Assembly (NCBI GenBank): GCA_020747065.1
Contig: JAGMVK010000001.1
Span: forward strand, 3,782,001-3,846,000
Source of the DNA: Cadophora sp. MPI-SDFR-AT-0126
Lineage: Eukaryota; Ascomycota; Leotiomycetes; Helotiales; Ploettnerulaceae
DNA: 64,000 nt
Direction of reading: 5' to 3'
The position numbers and the translations under genes were made by a program. Shown one piece after another: positions 23,801 through 37,100 of the stretch. Below the pieces are notes generated by a model, which worked only from the letters and a program-made list of their open reading frames with translations, was not told the origin of the DNA and did no database searches. The number at the start of each line of letters is the position of its first letter. The stretch's first letter is position 1.

Positions 23801-24400
23801 AAAGTTAGCTCCTTCTTCTAACTTATCAGGGTAGCGCTAGCTTTACTAATAAGTCCTTTAGCACTTTCTCTTCTTTAAGTAAGAGTAGAGATAATACGCT
23901 TAGGCTCTATTACTAGTATCTTATATATTATAAGTTACACTTCTTACAAGTTTATTAATAGTATAGTAAAGTACAACTAAGAAATAGAGCTATACTAAAG
24001 CTATAATAGGAAATACTAGTAATCACCCTATCCTTAAAAAGTTAATAACCTTACTAAAAGAAGTACTAATCGGAGCTAGAGTATAGTAAGATTATCTTAT
24101 ATTAGTCTTATTAAGCCTATAAGATCTCTAGGATTCTAATAATAATTCTATTATTTCATCTAATTTAAATAGTAAGTATATAAGAAAGTTCTATACTAAA
24201 ATAACTATTAGTATTACTAAAGTATTATTAGCAGGGATTTTCTAGACTTAATTTAGCACTAACCTCTTTACCTTAGTCACTAAGGTAAGCGACTAATCTA
24301 GTGTCTTTAGCGCTATAGATAAACTTTTTTTGTATATAAAATAGCTTTAGTATACTTCTAGTAAAGGTTGATTAAAGCTAGGGGCTATTAGGTCCTAGCT
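20805..24400 (-). other. Gypsy-2 long post-integrase region with unrecognised low-stop frames
   Basis: Between the end of pol and the 3' LTR lie about 3.6 kb that ordinary Gypsy elements lack. On the minus strand, about 22000-20940 forms a long frame broken only at likely Gln or Trp positions. It is rich in charged residues (LIREGKEGDLLNNMKNLSLE, VRDCYRVTRRRFRPRGAIVR). Further up, 24000-22500 has few non-Gln/Trp stops on either strand, so orientation there is unclear. I do not recognise a family. It may be an env-like, accessory or captured gene. Confidence 0.4.
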
Positions 24401-24499
24401 CTTTAAGCTTATAATAATTCTTTTTAGTATTAGTATATACTATTTTATACAGTCTTAATTACCGAAAATCTAACACTCTTCATATTAACTTATTAACTT

Positions 24500-27400
24500 C
24501 TCTTACTACATTATACTAAAGGACTATATCCTTAACTTAGAATAGTCTCTATTAAATATTATATTTATTATTAAAAGTGTCTTATTCTTCTTACCTATAG
24601 CAGCTTTTATATAGTATTACTTCATTAATATTTTCTTATTACATTTAAAACTTAATTACTCTAAGTTATAATAATTTTAATTAATTAATAACTTCTTCTA
24701 TAAATAAGGTTCTTTAAGTAGAGTATCTTATTTCTATAAGAAGAATAAGCTCTCTACTATAGACTATATAAAAGGGTATAAAGCCTGTAAGCGTGTGTAC
24801 TATAGTTCAGTCCGCGAATAATACTACTAAAAGGTTCTTAATCTACTAATCTTCTATCTTAAAGAGAGCGTTTTTAATCAGTCTATAGCCTTATTCAGCT
24901 ATATTATTCACTCTTAAGTTATAAGCTAATACTTATATATACTATACCTCTATTCTATTTAGGAGGTTAACTACCTCCCCTATATTCTCCTTACCTCTAT
25001 TAATTACTAATCTTTAGAATAAGCTATAATAGTAAATAATCTCTTCCTAAATAAAGGTAGTTATAGCGTCTACTGTTTTATATATAAGAGCTCGCGCCTT
25101 AACTTAACTACTTATATTATTCCTAGTAATAACTAAATATTACTTCTCTTATTATTTAGGTATATAAGTAATATCTAGGGCCTATTTCTCTATTAAACCA
25201 TTAAAAGCTATAGGAAAAAGAAGTTCTTCTTACTATCTTAGTAATCTAAATTAATACTCCGAGTAAGTCTAAACGAAATCTATAATATCTTTATAGTACT
25301 CTTTTTAAAAGTAATATATAGAAATATAATAATAAGTGCTCTCTCTTTCTTTATAGCTAGAGTTATTATAATAACTTCAAAAAATTCGTACTTTATCTTA
25401 GTTAGTATTAATTATAAGTCTAATAGGAGTTCTCTTTATAAGTAATTTCCAGATCTTCTAACTATAGACTTCGAAATTTAAAGCTTCTTTCTTAAAGGTA
25501 TAAAAGGTTTTCTAATCTATTTCTTCTAGGGTCTTAAGTATTATTAACTATAAGGTAATTTATATAAAGTAATTGAAGTATTCGAAAAAAGAAACTAAGA
25601 ACTTATATTTAGTGTTCATTTCTATATTGAAAGCAGTACTAGAACTTTCTATAAGTCCTTCGCTTTCTTTAAGTTATTATACTTATAATTTTATATCTTA
25701 AAGAATAGTGTTCCGCTTTATTAATTCCGAGTCTATTATAATTACCTCTTCCCTATTATTAAGCTCTATAAGGTAAATCTTATAAGCTCTAAGTTCTAAG
25801 AGAATCTAATCTTCGTTATTATTAGAAGTATTATTATTAAAGTTAGTATTATCTAAGTACCTTAGTCTCCTAGAAAGAGAGTCTACTATAATATATATAA
25901 AGCTTTTAATATATCGCACTTTAAAGTCGAAAAGCCTTATCTAGGTAAGCTATCTTATAAGTATAGTCCTAGGGTAATTATTAATAGTACTATTAAGCTA
26001 TACTACTAGAGTATTAGTATTAGTTTCTAGGATAAAATATACTTCTATAAGTTAAATCTTTAACTTCTTTAGAATATAAAGTACCTCTTTATACTTTCTT
26101 TTTATAATATTATAACTATATTTAGTCTTATTCTAGTATCTACTTTCGTACTAAGTAGGGCGTACTTATTTATTAATAAGATCTCTTTAGCCTAAGTAGC
26201 CTCCCTAGCTAAATCTACTAAAGTTAACTACTATTACTATTTCCTTAGTATTCTTACTATAATTAACCCTATAAAGTACTAGAGCTATATAAAGAGTATC
26301 TTAAAGTCTCTTTATTACTTTTTCAGTAAGTCCTTTAAGTTTAAATAAAAAAGAGACTCCCTTTCTTAAGAGATTATAAAGGAGTTTAGCGATATATTAA
26401 AAGTCTTTAATCTAAATCTGAAAGTAAATAATAAAGTTAAGAAATCCTTTAATCTTAGAGATATTTTTTAGTTTCTTTTAATTTTATATCTTAATAAGAT
26501 ATACTATTAAGAGCTCTCTACTCTTTAAATTATAAGTATAGCTTATAATATCTAATCTATTAAAGTAAAACTAAGATTTAGCTCTAATAATCGCTCTAGC
26601 TCTTTCAAGTCTTTTTAGAGTCTTATTAAGGTTAATAATATACTCTAATATAAATTAGCAAATCCCCGGAGAAGTATTAATAGTAGCTTAATTATAGTCT
26701 ATATATAAGCCTTTAACACTTATATTATTAAGGAATAGTATAGTAATAATCAGTATAATATCCTTTAAGATTCTTAATATTATCTGTACGAATTAAGTGA
26801 TTGAATTAGTATACTCTTAAGGTAAAGTAGTATTTCTAACTAGTCCTATATATAGTATATAAAACGCTATTATATCTTAACTTAATTAGTAGAGTATTTA
26901 TTAATCGTAATTAGAATAAAAGTTAATAAGACTAGCTATTTAATAACTAGCGAACTTTTTAAAGAACTTATCTACTAAAGAAGGTAGGTTTATATCTTAT
27001 TAAATTATTATATTTAGTATAATCGCTGAATTAATAAACTTATATTTCCTAAGCTCTTTCTTCTTAATTAGGAACTAAGTATTTTAATAGGGTTCTTCTA
27101 AGAGTTCAAGTACTTCCTTATCTAATTACTCTTATACTATCTTTATAACTTTAGGTACTAGTGCTCTTAGTATATGGAAATTTAGTACCTACTATACTTT
27201 ATAAGGTATTATTTTAATAATTACTAAAGAGGAAATATCTTTATAGAACCTTCTATATTTAAGCTATTTAAACACTATAGCTTCTTCTTTATTTAGTATT
27301 ATCTTATTAAAAAGAACTCTCTCCTCTAGCTATAATAAGTTATTAATATTAAGTCTTAATAACCTTTTTAAAATAAGTCTAAAACTCTAAAGTAAGCTTA

Positions 27401-28450
27401 AAAACTAAGGTAGTAGAAAGTACTGAAATTTCTTATATTAGACTTATTATATATCTCTCTCTTTTAATCTTTAGTACTAATCTTCTCTTTTACTAGAAAT
27501 ATTCCCTATTAGATCTGCTTCATTAACTAGCTGAACTTTCTTTACTTTTATCTTATATATTATACTAACTTAAGCTAAATATACTTATAAAAGCCTTCTA
27601 TAATAAGAGTACTTAATATTAAGTTTTTTATAATTTATAGTAAATAAAAATATTAAATTAAGGTTAATAATTAAAGAGAAGTCTAATAAAGCTTTCTTAA
27701 TAATACTTTCTAATATGAAATTTTAAAAAGTAGATTTCAAAATATAAAACTCCTTCTTAAAAAACTTAATAATTACTATAAGCTCTGTTTTAGTTATAAG
27801 AGATAAATTAGTACTTAGCTTAAAGGAATTAAAGTTAAAGATAGAAGTCTAAGTATTATCCTCCTTTTTAAAAAGCTTACCCTTAAGCGTAGGAAAATTA
27901 AATTAAGAGTATTCTATTATTCTAACTACTAAGCTCTCTTTATAGTTAGCTATTTATTTTCTAAAAACTTATCTTAAGTATTATACTTAGTATTCTTATC
28001 TTAGTAGACTATTCCGATAGTATATTACTTTTTTAAGGTTTTAATATCTTTAGCTTCTTCTGTAGTATTATTTATCTTAATAATAGTAATAAGATAAGAG
28101 TAAGAGTCTTATAAATTAGTAAGTACTTTACTACTATTATAATTAGAAAGGTATTAAAATATTAACCTAGATTTATAGAAAAATAAAAATCCTAGGATAA
28201 TTTTAATACTAAAAGTATCTATAATATAAAACCTTATATAAATAATATAATTTCTAACTACTATAGAAATATTATTAGTGAACCTAAAGAATTAAGACTT
28301 AGTTCTAGTAATAGTTTTTAGGGCTATATTATAGCTATTAGTAATAGCTAGCTTAAGCTTCACCGCCGCTTCTAGTATTATATAACTAACTTTAGCTCTA
28401 GTATCTAGGGTAGTATAAATATTATTAATTATTATATATCTAAGTATAGT
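24500..28450 (-). pseudogene. Gypsy-2 pol remnant (PR-RT-RH-IN)
   Basis: Minus-strand order by plus coordinates: protease about 28450-28130 (TTLDTRAKVSYIIL for the DTGA loop, SIKIILGFLFFYKSR); RT about 27100-26480 (IASLINFYSNYDQ, FVQIILRILKD); RNase H about 26330-25850 (VYFILETNTNTLVVQLN); integrase about 25290-24550 (LFQRLVINRGKENIGEVV). The RT box at about 26724-26729 codes Asn-Asn where Asp-Asp is required. The IAS-INF-S-YDQ and LETDANTLVAQLN-like words place it in the large fungal Gypsy lineage shared with Gypsy-3. Inactive. Confidence 0.75.
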
Positions 28451-28840
28451 AACCACTAGTTTAGGCGTTAAAGAGTAGTAAGACTAAGTACTATCTAAGC
28501 TAGTTTCAATAGAGTTAACGCTAAATACCTTCCCGTGATAAACGCTTACTAAAGCACCGTTAGCGCTAGCCTTATAAGTACTTCGTTAGTATTATAAAAA
28601 AAGTTACTAAAGATTAGTAAAAAAAGTAAGTAAAAGTAGTCCAAGAAAAGAAATAGAATTAATTAATAAAAGCAAAATAAAGCATAAAATAAAAAACTTA
28701 ATAGATTAAGCGATTTAGGCCCGCTAGCTTTATTAGTAAGTTTTAAGCTTTTAAATATAAAGGTACTACTTTAGACCACTCCTTATAATCCTCTATTCCT
28801 TTTCTAAAAGTAGTACTTATTAATAGCTCTCTATCTCTAG

Positions 28841-29064
28841 TGTTGGTCCGCAGGCCCATCCAAAGCATGTCTCAGCTAGAATAGGGAGTAGGACCACTTA
28901 CGGGGATGATTCGGTGGCGTTTCGGGAGGCAATATATAGTCTGGTACCTCCCATCTCCTCTTAGAAAGAAAAAAAAAGAGAGATTTTCCACACCATCAAG
29001 CTTGATATGCATATACATGATATTTACGTTTGATTCTTGGCTTATATTCGGTATTGAACCGACA
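28841..29064 (+). mobile_element. solo LTR with 5-bp target duplication TCTAG
   Basis: 224 bp starting TGTTGGTCCGCAGG and ending GAACCGACA. TCTAG stands on both sides (28836-28840 and 29065-29069). It is nearly free of RIP damage compared with the Gypsy-2 DNA around it, so it arrived late. Two more copies lie at 30795-31009 and 41191-41407. No internal domains are present, so the full element was lost by LTR-LTR recombination. Confidence 0.9.
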
Positions 29065-29899
29065 TCTAGAGTAAGCTTATTATAAGAAGATATTTTCTAA
29101 AATAGAGCTTCTTTCTTTAAATTATAATCTTATAATTTAGCGTTCTCTTTATTATACTTATCGATATTTATAAAAAGTAATTATAGTATAAGTTTTTATT
29201 AGAGAATATTATTTAAGTTAGTAAATACCTTTAGTAACTATACTTTAGCTTTCTTTACTTATTATATCTTTTTATACCTTTATATTAACTAATTAATAGT
29301 TCTAGTAGAAGAGTTTATTACCTTAGGAGAGTTAATTAGTACTATTAACTCTTTTAAAGTAAGATTTCCGAGGATCTCTTTTAAGTTTAATAGCTTATTT
29401 AGTATATTCTTATACTTATAACTATTCCGAAATAATACTTTATATATATAAGAGTTCTTTGAACTTACTCTATATAAGCTATACTTCGAAATTACTAAAG
29501 AAGGGGTTTAAGTAAGCCTTAATTCTTTTACTGTTTTATGAATAGAGACTAATAATATAGAAGGTTTTATAGTAAAGAAAGGTTTACTAGGGTTAATCTT
29601 TTTAGTATTCTATTTAAGGATCTCTATAAGCGTTTTATAAGATTCCTTAAGGTTATTAATATCTATAGTACCTAAGAAGTAAGTATCTCCCTAAGCTTTA
29701 GTAAACTATACTTCTTTAGTAATTTCTTTAAGGAATTTTAATTATTTATAAGTAATATATATTTTAATCTAATCCTAGAATTTAACTTTTATATTATAAA
29801 GTTATTTCTATAAAGTTATAAAGCGAGCTCTAGTCTCTACTAACTATACTTAAAATTCCTTAATATTAAAGTCTTTCTTAATATATATATAGAGGCTTT

Positions 29900-31950
29900 A
29901 AATTCTTACTAGAGTATCCTTACTATAAACTTAAGCAAGGATATCTAAAGTATTAATTAGTCCTAAGTTAAGTTTAATTTCTAAGCTATCTATAGAGTTA
30001 TTATAAGTTAGCTCTTACGCTAGTACAGCTTACACTTATAAGTTAAGAAAATCCTTTTCTACTTAAGCTCTCCTTACTAAATCAGGACTTTATATAGTAT
30101 TAAGTACTTTCTTTAGTATCTCTTATCTCTGGGAAATATCGCTATTAAAGAATATTATAAAGTACTTCAACTTCCTCTCTTCCTAAGAGCTAATATAAAT
30201 ATAGTTATTATTATTAGCTTTATAAATTATCCCTAAATCGATAAATTTCTTATAGTTATAGTACTAATTCATATATTAGTAGAAAGCTTAAGGTCTTATT
30301 CCCGGAAGATACTTATTATAGTACTATTTACACCCCTTTTTATTATTACTATAATAACCGGCGCTACGATTATAGTAGCTAGACCTACTAGTAAGCTAAT
30401 TCTTGCCCTACTGAATTAGAGCCTTCTTAGTAGTATACTTAGTGTACTAAATTAAGTTAATCTTAAATATTAACTAAGAGTTAGAGATTCACTTAACTAT
30501 TCCCTAAAGGATCTAAAGATCTCTTAGCCCTTTAGTAATAATATTAAGGTCGTAGTCTAATACTTAAGTAGTATTATTCTTAATTTTCTAAATAATCGGA
30601 ATTAAGTCTTCACTAACCGGAGTAGTAACTCGATTTAAGGAGCTAAGCCTTATAGTCTTAGAATTATCTTAAAAGACTCGTTATATCTAAGTAATAGGAG
30701 TATTATCTTAGTAAGTAATAAAGTCAGCTTGAAATCTAGTAGTATTACCTACCCAAATTATTAGTAATACTAGCTTAATAAAGTAATTAATATTTGTTGG
30801 TCCACAGGCCTATACAGGACATGTCTCAGCTAGAATAGGGGGTAGGACCACTTGCAGAGGCGATTTAGTGGCGTTTCGGAGGCAGTATATAGTCTGGCAT
30901 CTCCCGCTCCCTCTTAGAAATAGACAGATTTTCCACACTATTAAGCTTGATATGTATATATATGATATTTACGTTTAATTCTTAGCTTATATTCGGTATT
31001 GAACCGATAATATTTAAATACCCCGCGGAATTGTTATTAATACTCTACTTCTTAACTAGTATATTAATATCCTTAGTAAGAGAGATCTTAGTCTCTACTA
31101 CTTTAAATACTTTAGAGAATAGAGCTAAGTTATTAGTATTAAACTAGCCCTTGCTCTATTAAACTAATACCTCTATAGTTTTCTTTTTAAGATATACTGA
31201 AAGTATAAATAAGAATTAAAGTACGATTTACTTATTTATAAGATCGCTCTTATTTTTATAATTAATAGCGACTTCCTTAAAGGCTTTATAGAATTAATAA
31301 ACTTCTATTGAGTTAGAGTCTATTACCTAAAGAAGTCAGAAGTCATAAATAAGAGTATTAAGGTAGCTGATAATATATAAGTAGTAATATAAATCAAGAC
31401 TTTAATACTCTTTTTAAATTATAGCACTAAACTTCTTAAAAGTACTAAAGGTATACCTTAGGAGCTTCTTAAGATTTCATACTATAAAAAGTTCAGTGTA
31501 CTTAATAACCTACTACTTTATTTCGTCCTCTAAAATAACCCTTTAACTCCTAAATAAGTAAATAAAGTTCTTAAGATATTAAGTAGCTTCTTACTTATTA
31601 AAGTATAAAGCCTTAATACTATAAGCTAGTAATATAAGTTACTAAATATTAATCTACTACTTAGTATCTTAGAGGTGGCCTTTATCTTCTACTTTAGAAA
31701 GGATCTTAGCTTCTTTAGGTAGCCCTAAGCTACTTGAAGTAACACTAGCTCTACCCTTATCTTTCAAGATATTAGGCTTTAATAAGCCTATATTAGTAAT
31801 TAGTCCTACTTATAAGGTATTTACTAAAGTACCTAAGGGAGTTCCGGCTTTAGAGCTACTAGAGCCTATTATCTTCTTCTTTTTAAGGCTAGTATTTCCA
31901 GTGTTATTTACTAATATAGTATTAAGTTTACTAGCTAGTGTTATTATATA
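29900..31950 (-). pseudogene. Gypsy-2 gag remnant region
   Basis: On the minus strand, about 31690-31200 reads as a gag-like helical domain (ALYFNKQEAT, YLKNFIYLFRSQRVILEDE), preceded by a Ser/Lys-rich leader. It is interrupted by the solo LTR at 30795-31009. The C-terminal part of gag cannot be traced safely. Confidence 0.45.
30795..31009 (+). mobile_element. solo LTR with 5-bp target duplication ATATT
   Basis: 215 bp, same family as 28841-29064. It begins TGTTGGTCC and ends GAACCGATA (terminal CA turned TA). ATATT stands on both sides (30790-30794 and 31010-31014). Slightly more C-to-T change than the first copy. Confidence 0.9.
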
Positions 31951-32799
31951 AGATTTATATATATAAAATAAAGTATAATAGTAATTCCAGAAGGTAAAGA
32001 AATATAAGTATTCTATAGAATAGAAGAAAACAATAGTAAAGATAATTATAAAAGACTTAATTCTTCTAGATAGTGCTTAAGTAGACTTTCCTTAGGTATA
32101 CTAGTCCTTAGATAAAGCTCTTTAAGAACTCCCTAGGTAGAATTCCTTTAACTATTTCTTTTAAAATAAGTAAAGACTTAATATAGAAAAGATAAAGAAA
32201 ATATAGTTTATAAATAAGTATTTAAAATAGAAGATTAAATTAATTAAAATAAAACTTATAATAATAGGATACTAAGATAGAAATTTCTATTTTAGTATAT
32301 AAAAACCTAAGGATTCTAAGCTAAAAATAGTAAAGTAAAGATAAATGCTCTAATATTTAAGTATTCTAAGCTTAAGATACTTATATAATTCTATTCCTCT
32401 TAATACTTATAAGCTTTTAAGCTTTAGTAAAGAGCTAATTAATTTCTATTAGAGCTAGTAATTTCCTTATCTTAAGTGAGTCTCAGGTCCTTAAAGAGAC
32501 GTTAAATAAAACAGATAGTAGTAATAAAGTTCCTATAAAAAGAGATAGTATTTTTCTAATACTTTAAGATTCCCTCTCTTATAGGGTAAGTCTGTTATTC
32601 TAGTATAACCTCTTAATATCGCAGTTATCGCTACTATATCTATTATTATATTAAGGCCTATAAGAGGACTAATTAAATAGTTCCTATAATTATATATTTA
32701 GTATCTCCAAACCTTAAGAATTCTAAATTAGTATAAGGGATACTCTATTATACTTACTTAAATACCTTATATACTCTAAATATTCCCTGCGTAGGTTAC

Positions 32800-33084
32800 T
32801 AAAATATATATAAAGGAAAGAACCCTAATCTCCTATATAATAAGAGGATAGTAAATACAAGGTATATAAGATATAAGGTTTCAGAAATAATAGATAAACG
32901 AAATCAAAAGATATCATATATCTAAAGAGTATAAATTATTAATTAGAAAGAGAAGTGTAAATCCTATTAGAAGGAAAAGTGCTATTATTAATAATAAGGT
33001 CTCTCGGAAAAGGTCTTAACTTAAGTATAATACAAAGTGCATAAGTCAGGTGATAAAGGTTTTACCGAGCCAATCCCCACTACA
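32800..33084 (-). repeat. Gypsy-2 5' LTR
   Basis: 285 bp, starts TGTAGTGGGGATTGGC on the minus strand. Direct repeat of 20521-20804. Confidence 0.85.
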
Positions 33085-34185
33085 TTACCTAAGGTTTCTC
33101 TAAATAACTATAGTAGCCTACAAACATAATATCAAGTAGTTCTTCAGAGGATCTAGCAATAATTCGCTAAAAGTTATAAGCGTCAGAGAGTCCTTTAGTA
33201 TAAGAACCGATTCGCGTCCTACCTAGTAGTCCTAAAACCAGAGTTTAGACAACTTGCAAATTCCTTGTTTATAGTATTAGACTCATAGTACAAAGAACTC
33301 AAAGGGAATAGGCAAATTCTTTAAGTATTAAATACAGAGGAGAGGCTAAGCAAAGGAGCTATCAGCTAACGACCTTATTAAAAATATAACTTTCTTATAT
33401 ATAAATACATATTAAGAGAAAGCGCATATTTCTATAGTATACGTCTCTATTTCGTGAATAGGCTACTATTCAAGCTCTAAGAACCAGAGATACTAGCTTA
33501 TAATCTCCACAACTTTAATAGGCAAAACATGGGACCTGATATAGTCTTCCCAAACTTATTTGTGAAGACATAAGTGCTAAACCAAGCTTAAACATCTTAG
33601 TCGTTGTTCGTGGTTGTTCTATTAAAGGCAGCGGGAAAGGGGTCACTAGGAGTAAAAGAAGGTGAGGTAATATCCGCCTTAGCTACTTTAATACGTAAGG
33701 GATTAGTAACTATAAGATTTCTATCTTACTAATAAATTAAGCTCTTTAGAATCTTTAGTGCTCTCTTCTCTACTTATAATTATAAAGAAAACTTAGGCTT
33801 ATTCTTATTAAAATTATTTTAGGTATTCTTAAGTGTAATAAACTACTTAAATTAGCTTAAAAGAATAATACTTAAGAATCTATGTTCTTTATTATAGTAT
33901 AAGTTATCTAGATTATTATAAGTAAGTTACTTTATTATAGTTCTATTAAAGGTATCTCTAAAAGTATAAAAGGTTCAGAACACCGCTAAAATTTAAGGCT
34001 AAAAAGAGAATCACTAATTTCTTACTTAAAAACGTATATAATAAGGGGATTTATAAATTAATAAAACTTGATTTAGGAGAACTAGCGTAAATACTATTTA
34101 AGAAAAGCGGCGTAGAATTACGCTATACCTTAAAAATTAATGTAAAGGAAAACCTGGAAAGGTAGAGAACTTACAGACTACTAGT
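33085..34185. other. mildly RIP-affected DNA, unclassified
   Basis: Less AT-rich than its surroundings, mainly at 33450-33680. A short minus-strand frame at about 33730-33600 (RNLIVTNPLRIKVAKADITS) stays open, but I cannot assign it. Likely decayed repeat next to the truncated end of the following gene. Confidence 0.4.
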
Positions 34186-37100
34186 CTATAGTATTAACCG
34201 TATCATCGTTATCATTAACTGCTTCGGCAATAGGGGAACGTCGACTTTGCCAATATCGAGCAGCAGCTTGACCATAGCCTCGTGCCCGCTCCTTGCAGCC
34301 CACGAGAGCGGCGTCCGACCATATTCGTCCATTGCATTCGGGTCAACTACCTCCCCTTTGAACAGTGCAACCAGCAGGTTGTACACCACCGTATCTTGCT
34401 CAGAGATATACCAAGTGTGATGAATCCAATATGACTTTGCATAAGGGTAAAAGTGAAATTCATCTACTGAACGAGGTTTGAAGTACTCGCTCGCTGCCGC
34501 AACGAGTCCCATCCATCAATTAAGCAACATCTGCGGCGGATTCACAGCCTTTGGTTTCGGATTATACACTACCGAGCTCGTCGCCCTTGTGGTCACGGTC
34601 GACGTGATCGCTCTCTCCTCTGTCAGTTGAAACCTCGCGCCTTTAACTCGCGTGGTCTGGTATTGCTCTTCATACTTCGTGTTCGACGACTTGAACATAT
34701 TCTTCAGCCGACGTAGAGACGATACACGCGGCGTAACTGGTATCTGTTCTTTGGCTGCTTGCGCTGCTCTCTGGCGTTCAAGTTGAGCGAGTTGGGCAGC
34801 TTTGAGTTCAGCGGCACGCGTGAGGGCTTGTTCTTCTGCAAGCTGCTGGAGAGCGCAGTTACAGAGGTCCGAATGTGTTCCTTGGGTCGTATCGCCGCTC
34901 TCTTCGCCCTCGTCCTCATCGTTTTCATCTCTATCTTCATCGCCGCTATCTTCATCATCGTCATTGATGCCCGAAATGTCAGCTTCCGAATACCAATCGT
35001 CGAAATCAACACCCAAACTTTTCCATAGCGCATCCTCTTTCGCCTCAGTCGCCTTGGACAGCCACGAAATATCAAGATTTATTATCCAGGACATTCCTGG
35101 ATCTAGCCTTTCCCAAGACTTTCCAGAGCTCGAAAAGTCATCGCTTCGTCGCCGCCTATCTTGATTATCCGTATCTTCGCCTTGAGCGTAGAATGAATGC
35201 TCCATCGCTGGCAACAGTACCAATGCTCTATTTTCCGGTTTATTGGGCGAGTATGGCAAATTCATCGCATCTCTCCATGGGTTGTTCGAATGCCCATAAT
35301 TCTTGTTGATTACAGTTTCGGTCTTGTTCTCATGGAACTTCGAGGTTGTGGGGATAACAGGATCGGGAGGATCGGGACTGGATCCTGCCATTTTTGGAAT
35401 AGGCTTCTTATATAGATCTCTCACATCGGAAAGCTCGTCAGCACGGAAGTCTCTGAGCTTTGTGTAGAGGGCAACCTGATCTTTGCGGACCAGATCTCCC
35501 CACGGAGCGAGGCTGCAGTCGTGGTATTTCCCTTGTTCAAAGTAGTGACTTTCTGGCTGGGCGCGAAAGATTCCCGCCAGCCTCGCCCGATCTCTTCTCA
35601 GGCTTCTCTTTGCGTTACTGGGATCCTTTCGCTCCGTAAGGTGTTCCTGCGCCTGCGGTTTAATCCAGCGACATGACTTCCGAAACTCTGTTGTGTGGAA
35701 TATTGCCGCAGCCACAGCATTAAGAGCCTGCAATGCGTCAAGAACATCAAGTCGATTGCGCATCCAATCAGCATCAGATAAGTTTTCTTGATCCTCATGC
35801 TCCGGCTCATAGAAGCTGCGATCTCGGGACATGTGGAGCTGAACGAGCGACCAAGAGTCGAACGGAAAAGCCCAAACATGCTTCATCACTGAGCAATCGT
35901 TACACTTGATGACTATCTCTCCCTTATCTCCTCCCATACGACACGCCTCCGTGCAATCCCAAGGAAACAAGTTCTGTTGGGAAAATATTGTTCCGCCGAA
36001 AGCTCCCCAGTCATGCCAATAATTCATGAGCGTGTCGATAATATCTGAGTCGTCGTGATTTCCGTGCTTATAGAAACGGAAGAGGTATTCCTCTGTGAGA
36101 CCGTTGGGCGCTACCTTCTTTGACTTCGGCCGCACCATGATAGGACGGTAGCTTCCAGGTTGGCATACGAAACTGACCAGGTACAGAGGGTCGGGTGGCG
36201 GGCAATCGTGGCATCCTTCCTTCGTCGGCATAAAGCTCCCAAATGCTTCGTAGTTGAGGATCGACTCGCAGAAATTCTGGCAATGATTGGTGCGTACATC
36301 CCACTTAAGTGGAATCCGAGTATCACAAAGCCTGCGAACTATGGTCTCGAGATAGAACCTTACTTTGTCTTGGAAGAGCCGCCGCAGCATTTCTACGATT
36401 CTGGTCGCAGCCTTTTCAAGCTTCTCGTCGTCGTATTGTTGGCGCTTCATGGGTTCATATATACAAGCTTCGCTTTCTTGGGCAAGGGCGGTGATTATTT
36501 CGTGCTCTAAGGCCACGTCTCGGATCTCGCAGAATGCTCCGCCAACAACTTGCTTCATGAAAGCCTTGACTCGCCTTGGTCTTGTGTTGACTACGTGAGT
36601 ACTGTAGACTATCTTTTCTGGACTCAAGGAAATTATCTCCTGTTGCTTGTCTTGCCGTCTATTGGAGGAAGCAAGGGCCAGTGGGTCACGAATGGTAATG
36701 CGAGCACCTGAGTTTGAGCTATATCGAGCCTCGAGTTAGTGCCGAATCAGAGAAAAACGTCATGAATGTTCAAGAATCACTTACTCGGGGACCCCGTTCT
36801 CAATAATGAGGGGCCCAAACATCAAACCAACGTGCACATTGCCGAACGGGATCTTGTCCAGGACAGGACAGACAATAGGCTTCAGCAATTGATTTGAAAG
36901 GGACTTGATCGCATTGGTTCTTTCTTTGGCCACGGGTCCCGAGCTGAAGCCAACATTATTTCGAAGTATATCAGAAAGTCTGGCCTTTATGAAGCTGGGC
37001 ATCACTTTCAAGAGTCCGCATTCTGGATGATGAAGTTTTCGCTGAGAGTCTGTGAAAGGAAACAGTGAAGCCTTTGTGAGTCGAGATGAGGTACAATCAC

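Larger units (their letters stand above)
20521..33084 (-). mobile_element. Gypsy-2: 12.56-kb LTR retrotransposon with both LTRs
   Basis: Two direct repeats of about 285 bp, 20521-20804 and 32800-33084, bound the element. On the minus strand they start TGTAGTGGGGAT (TATAGTAGGGAT in the other copy). Inside, also on the minus strand, are gag (about 31.7-31.2 kb), protease, reverse transcriptase, RNase H and integrase, then about 3.6 kb before the 3' LTR. A purine tract (AAAGGAAGGAATATA) lies directly before the 3' LTR, and GTAACCTACGCAGGG follows the 5' LTR at the primer-site position. Flanks AGTAT and TTACC are not a target duplication. Two solo LTRs have inserted into it. Confidence 0.85.

Noticed and set aside
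22440..24000. Long antisense protein on the plus strand of Gypsy-2
   Set aside because: Both strands look equally open there once TAA/TAG are discounted, so orientation and coding status cannot be supported.
20516..33089. Target duplication for Gypsy-2
   Set aside because: Flanks AGTAT and TTACC do not match even allowing for C-to-T change; one side may be rearranged.
7750..34150. Centromere or telomere
   Set aside because: AT-rich repeats could suggest a centromere, but no telomeric TTAGGG array is present, and RIP-degraded transposons alone explain the composition.
9465..34150. tRNA or rRNA genes in the repeat block
   Set aside because: No tRNA-like cloverleaf boxes or rRNA words were noticed on either strand; a dedicated scan was not possible.
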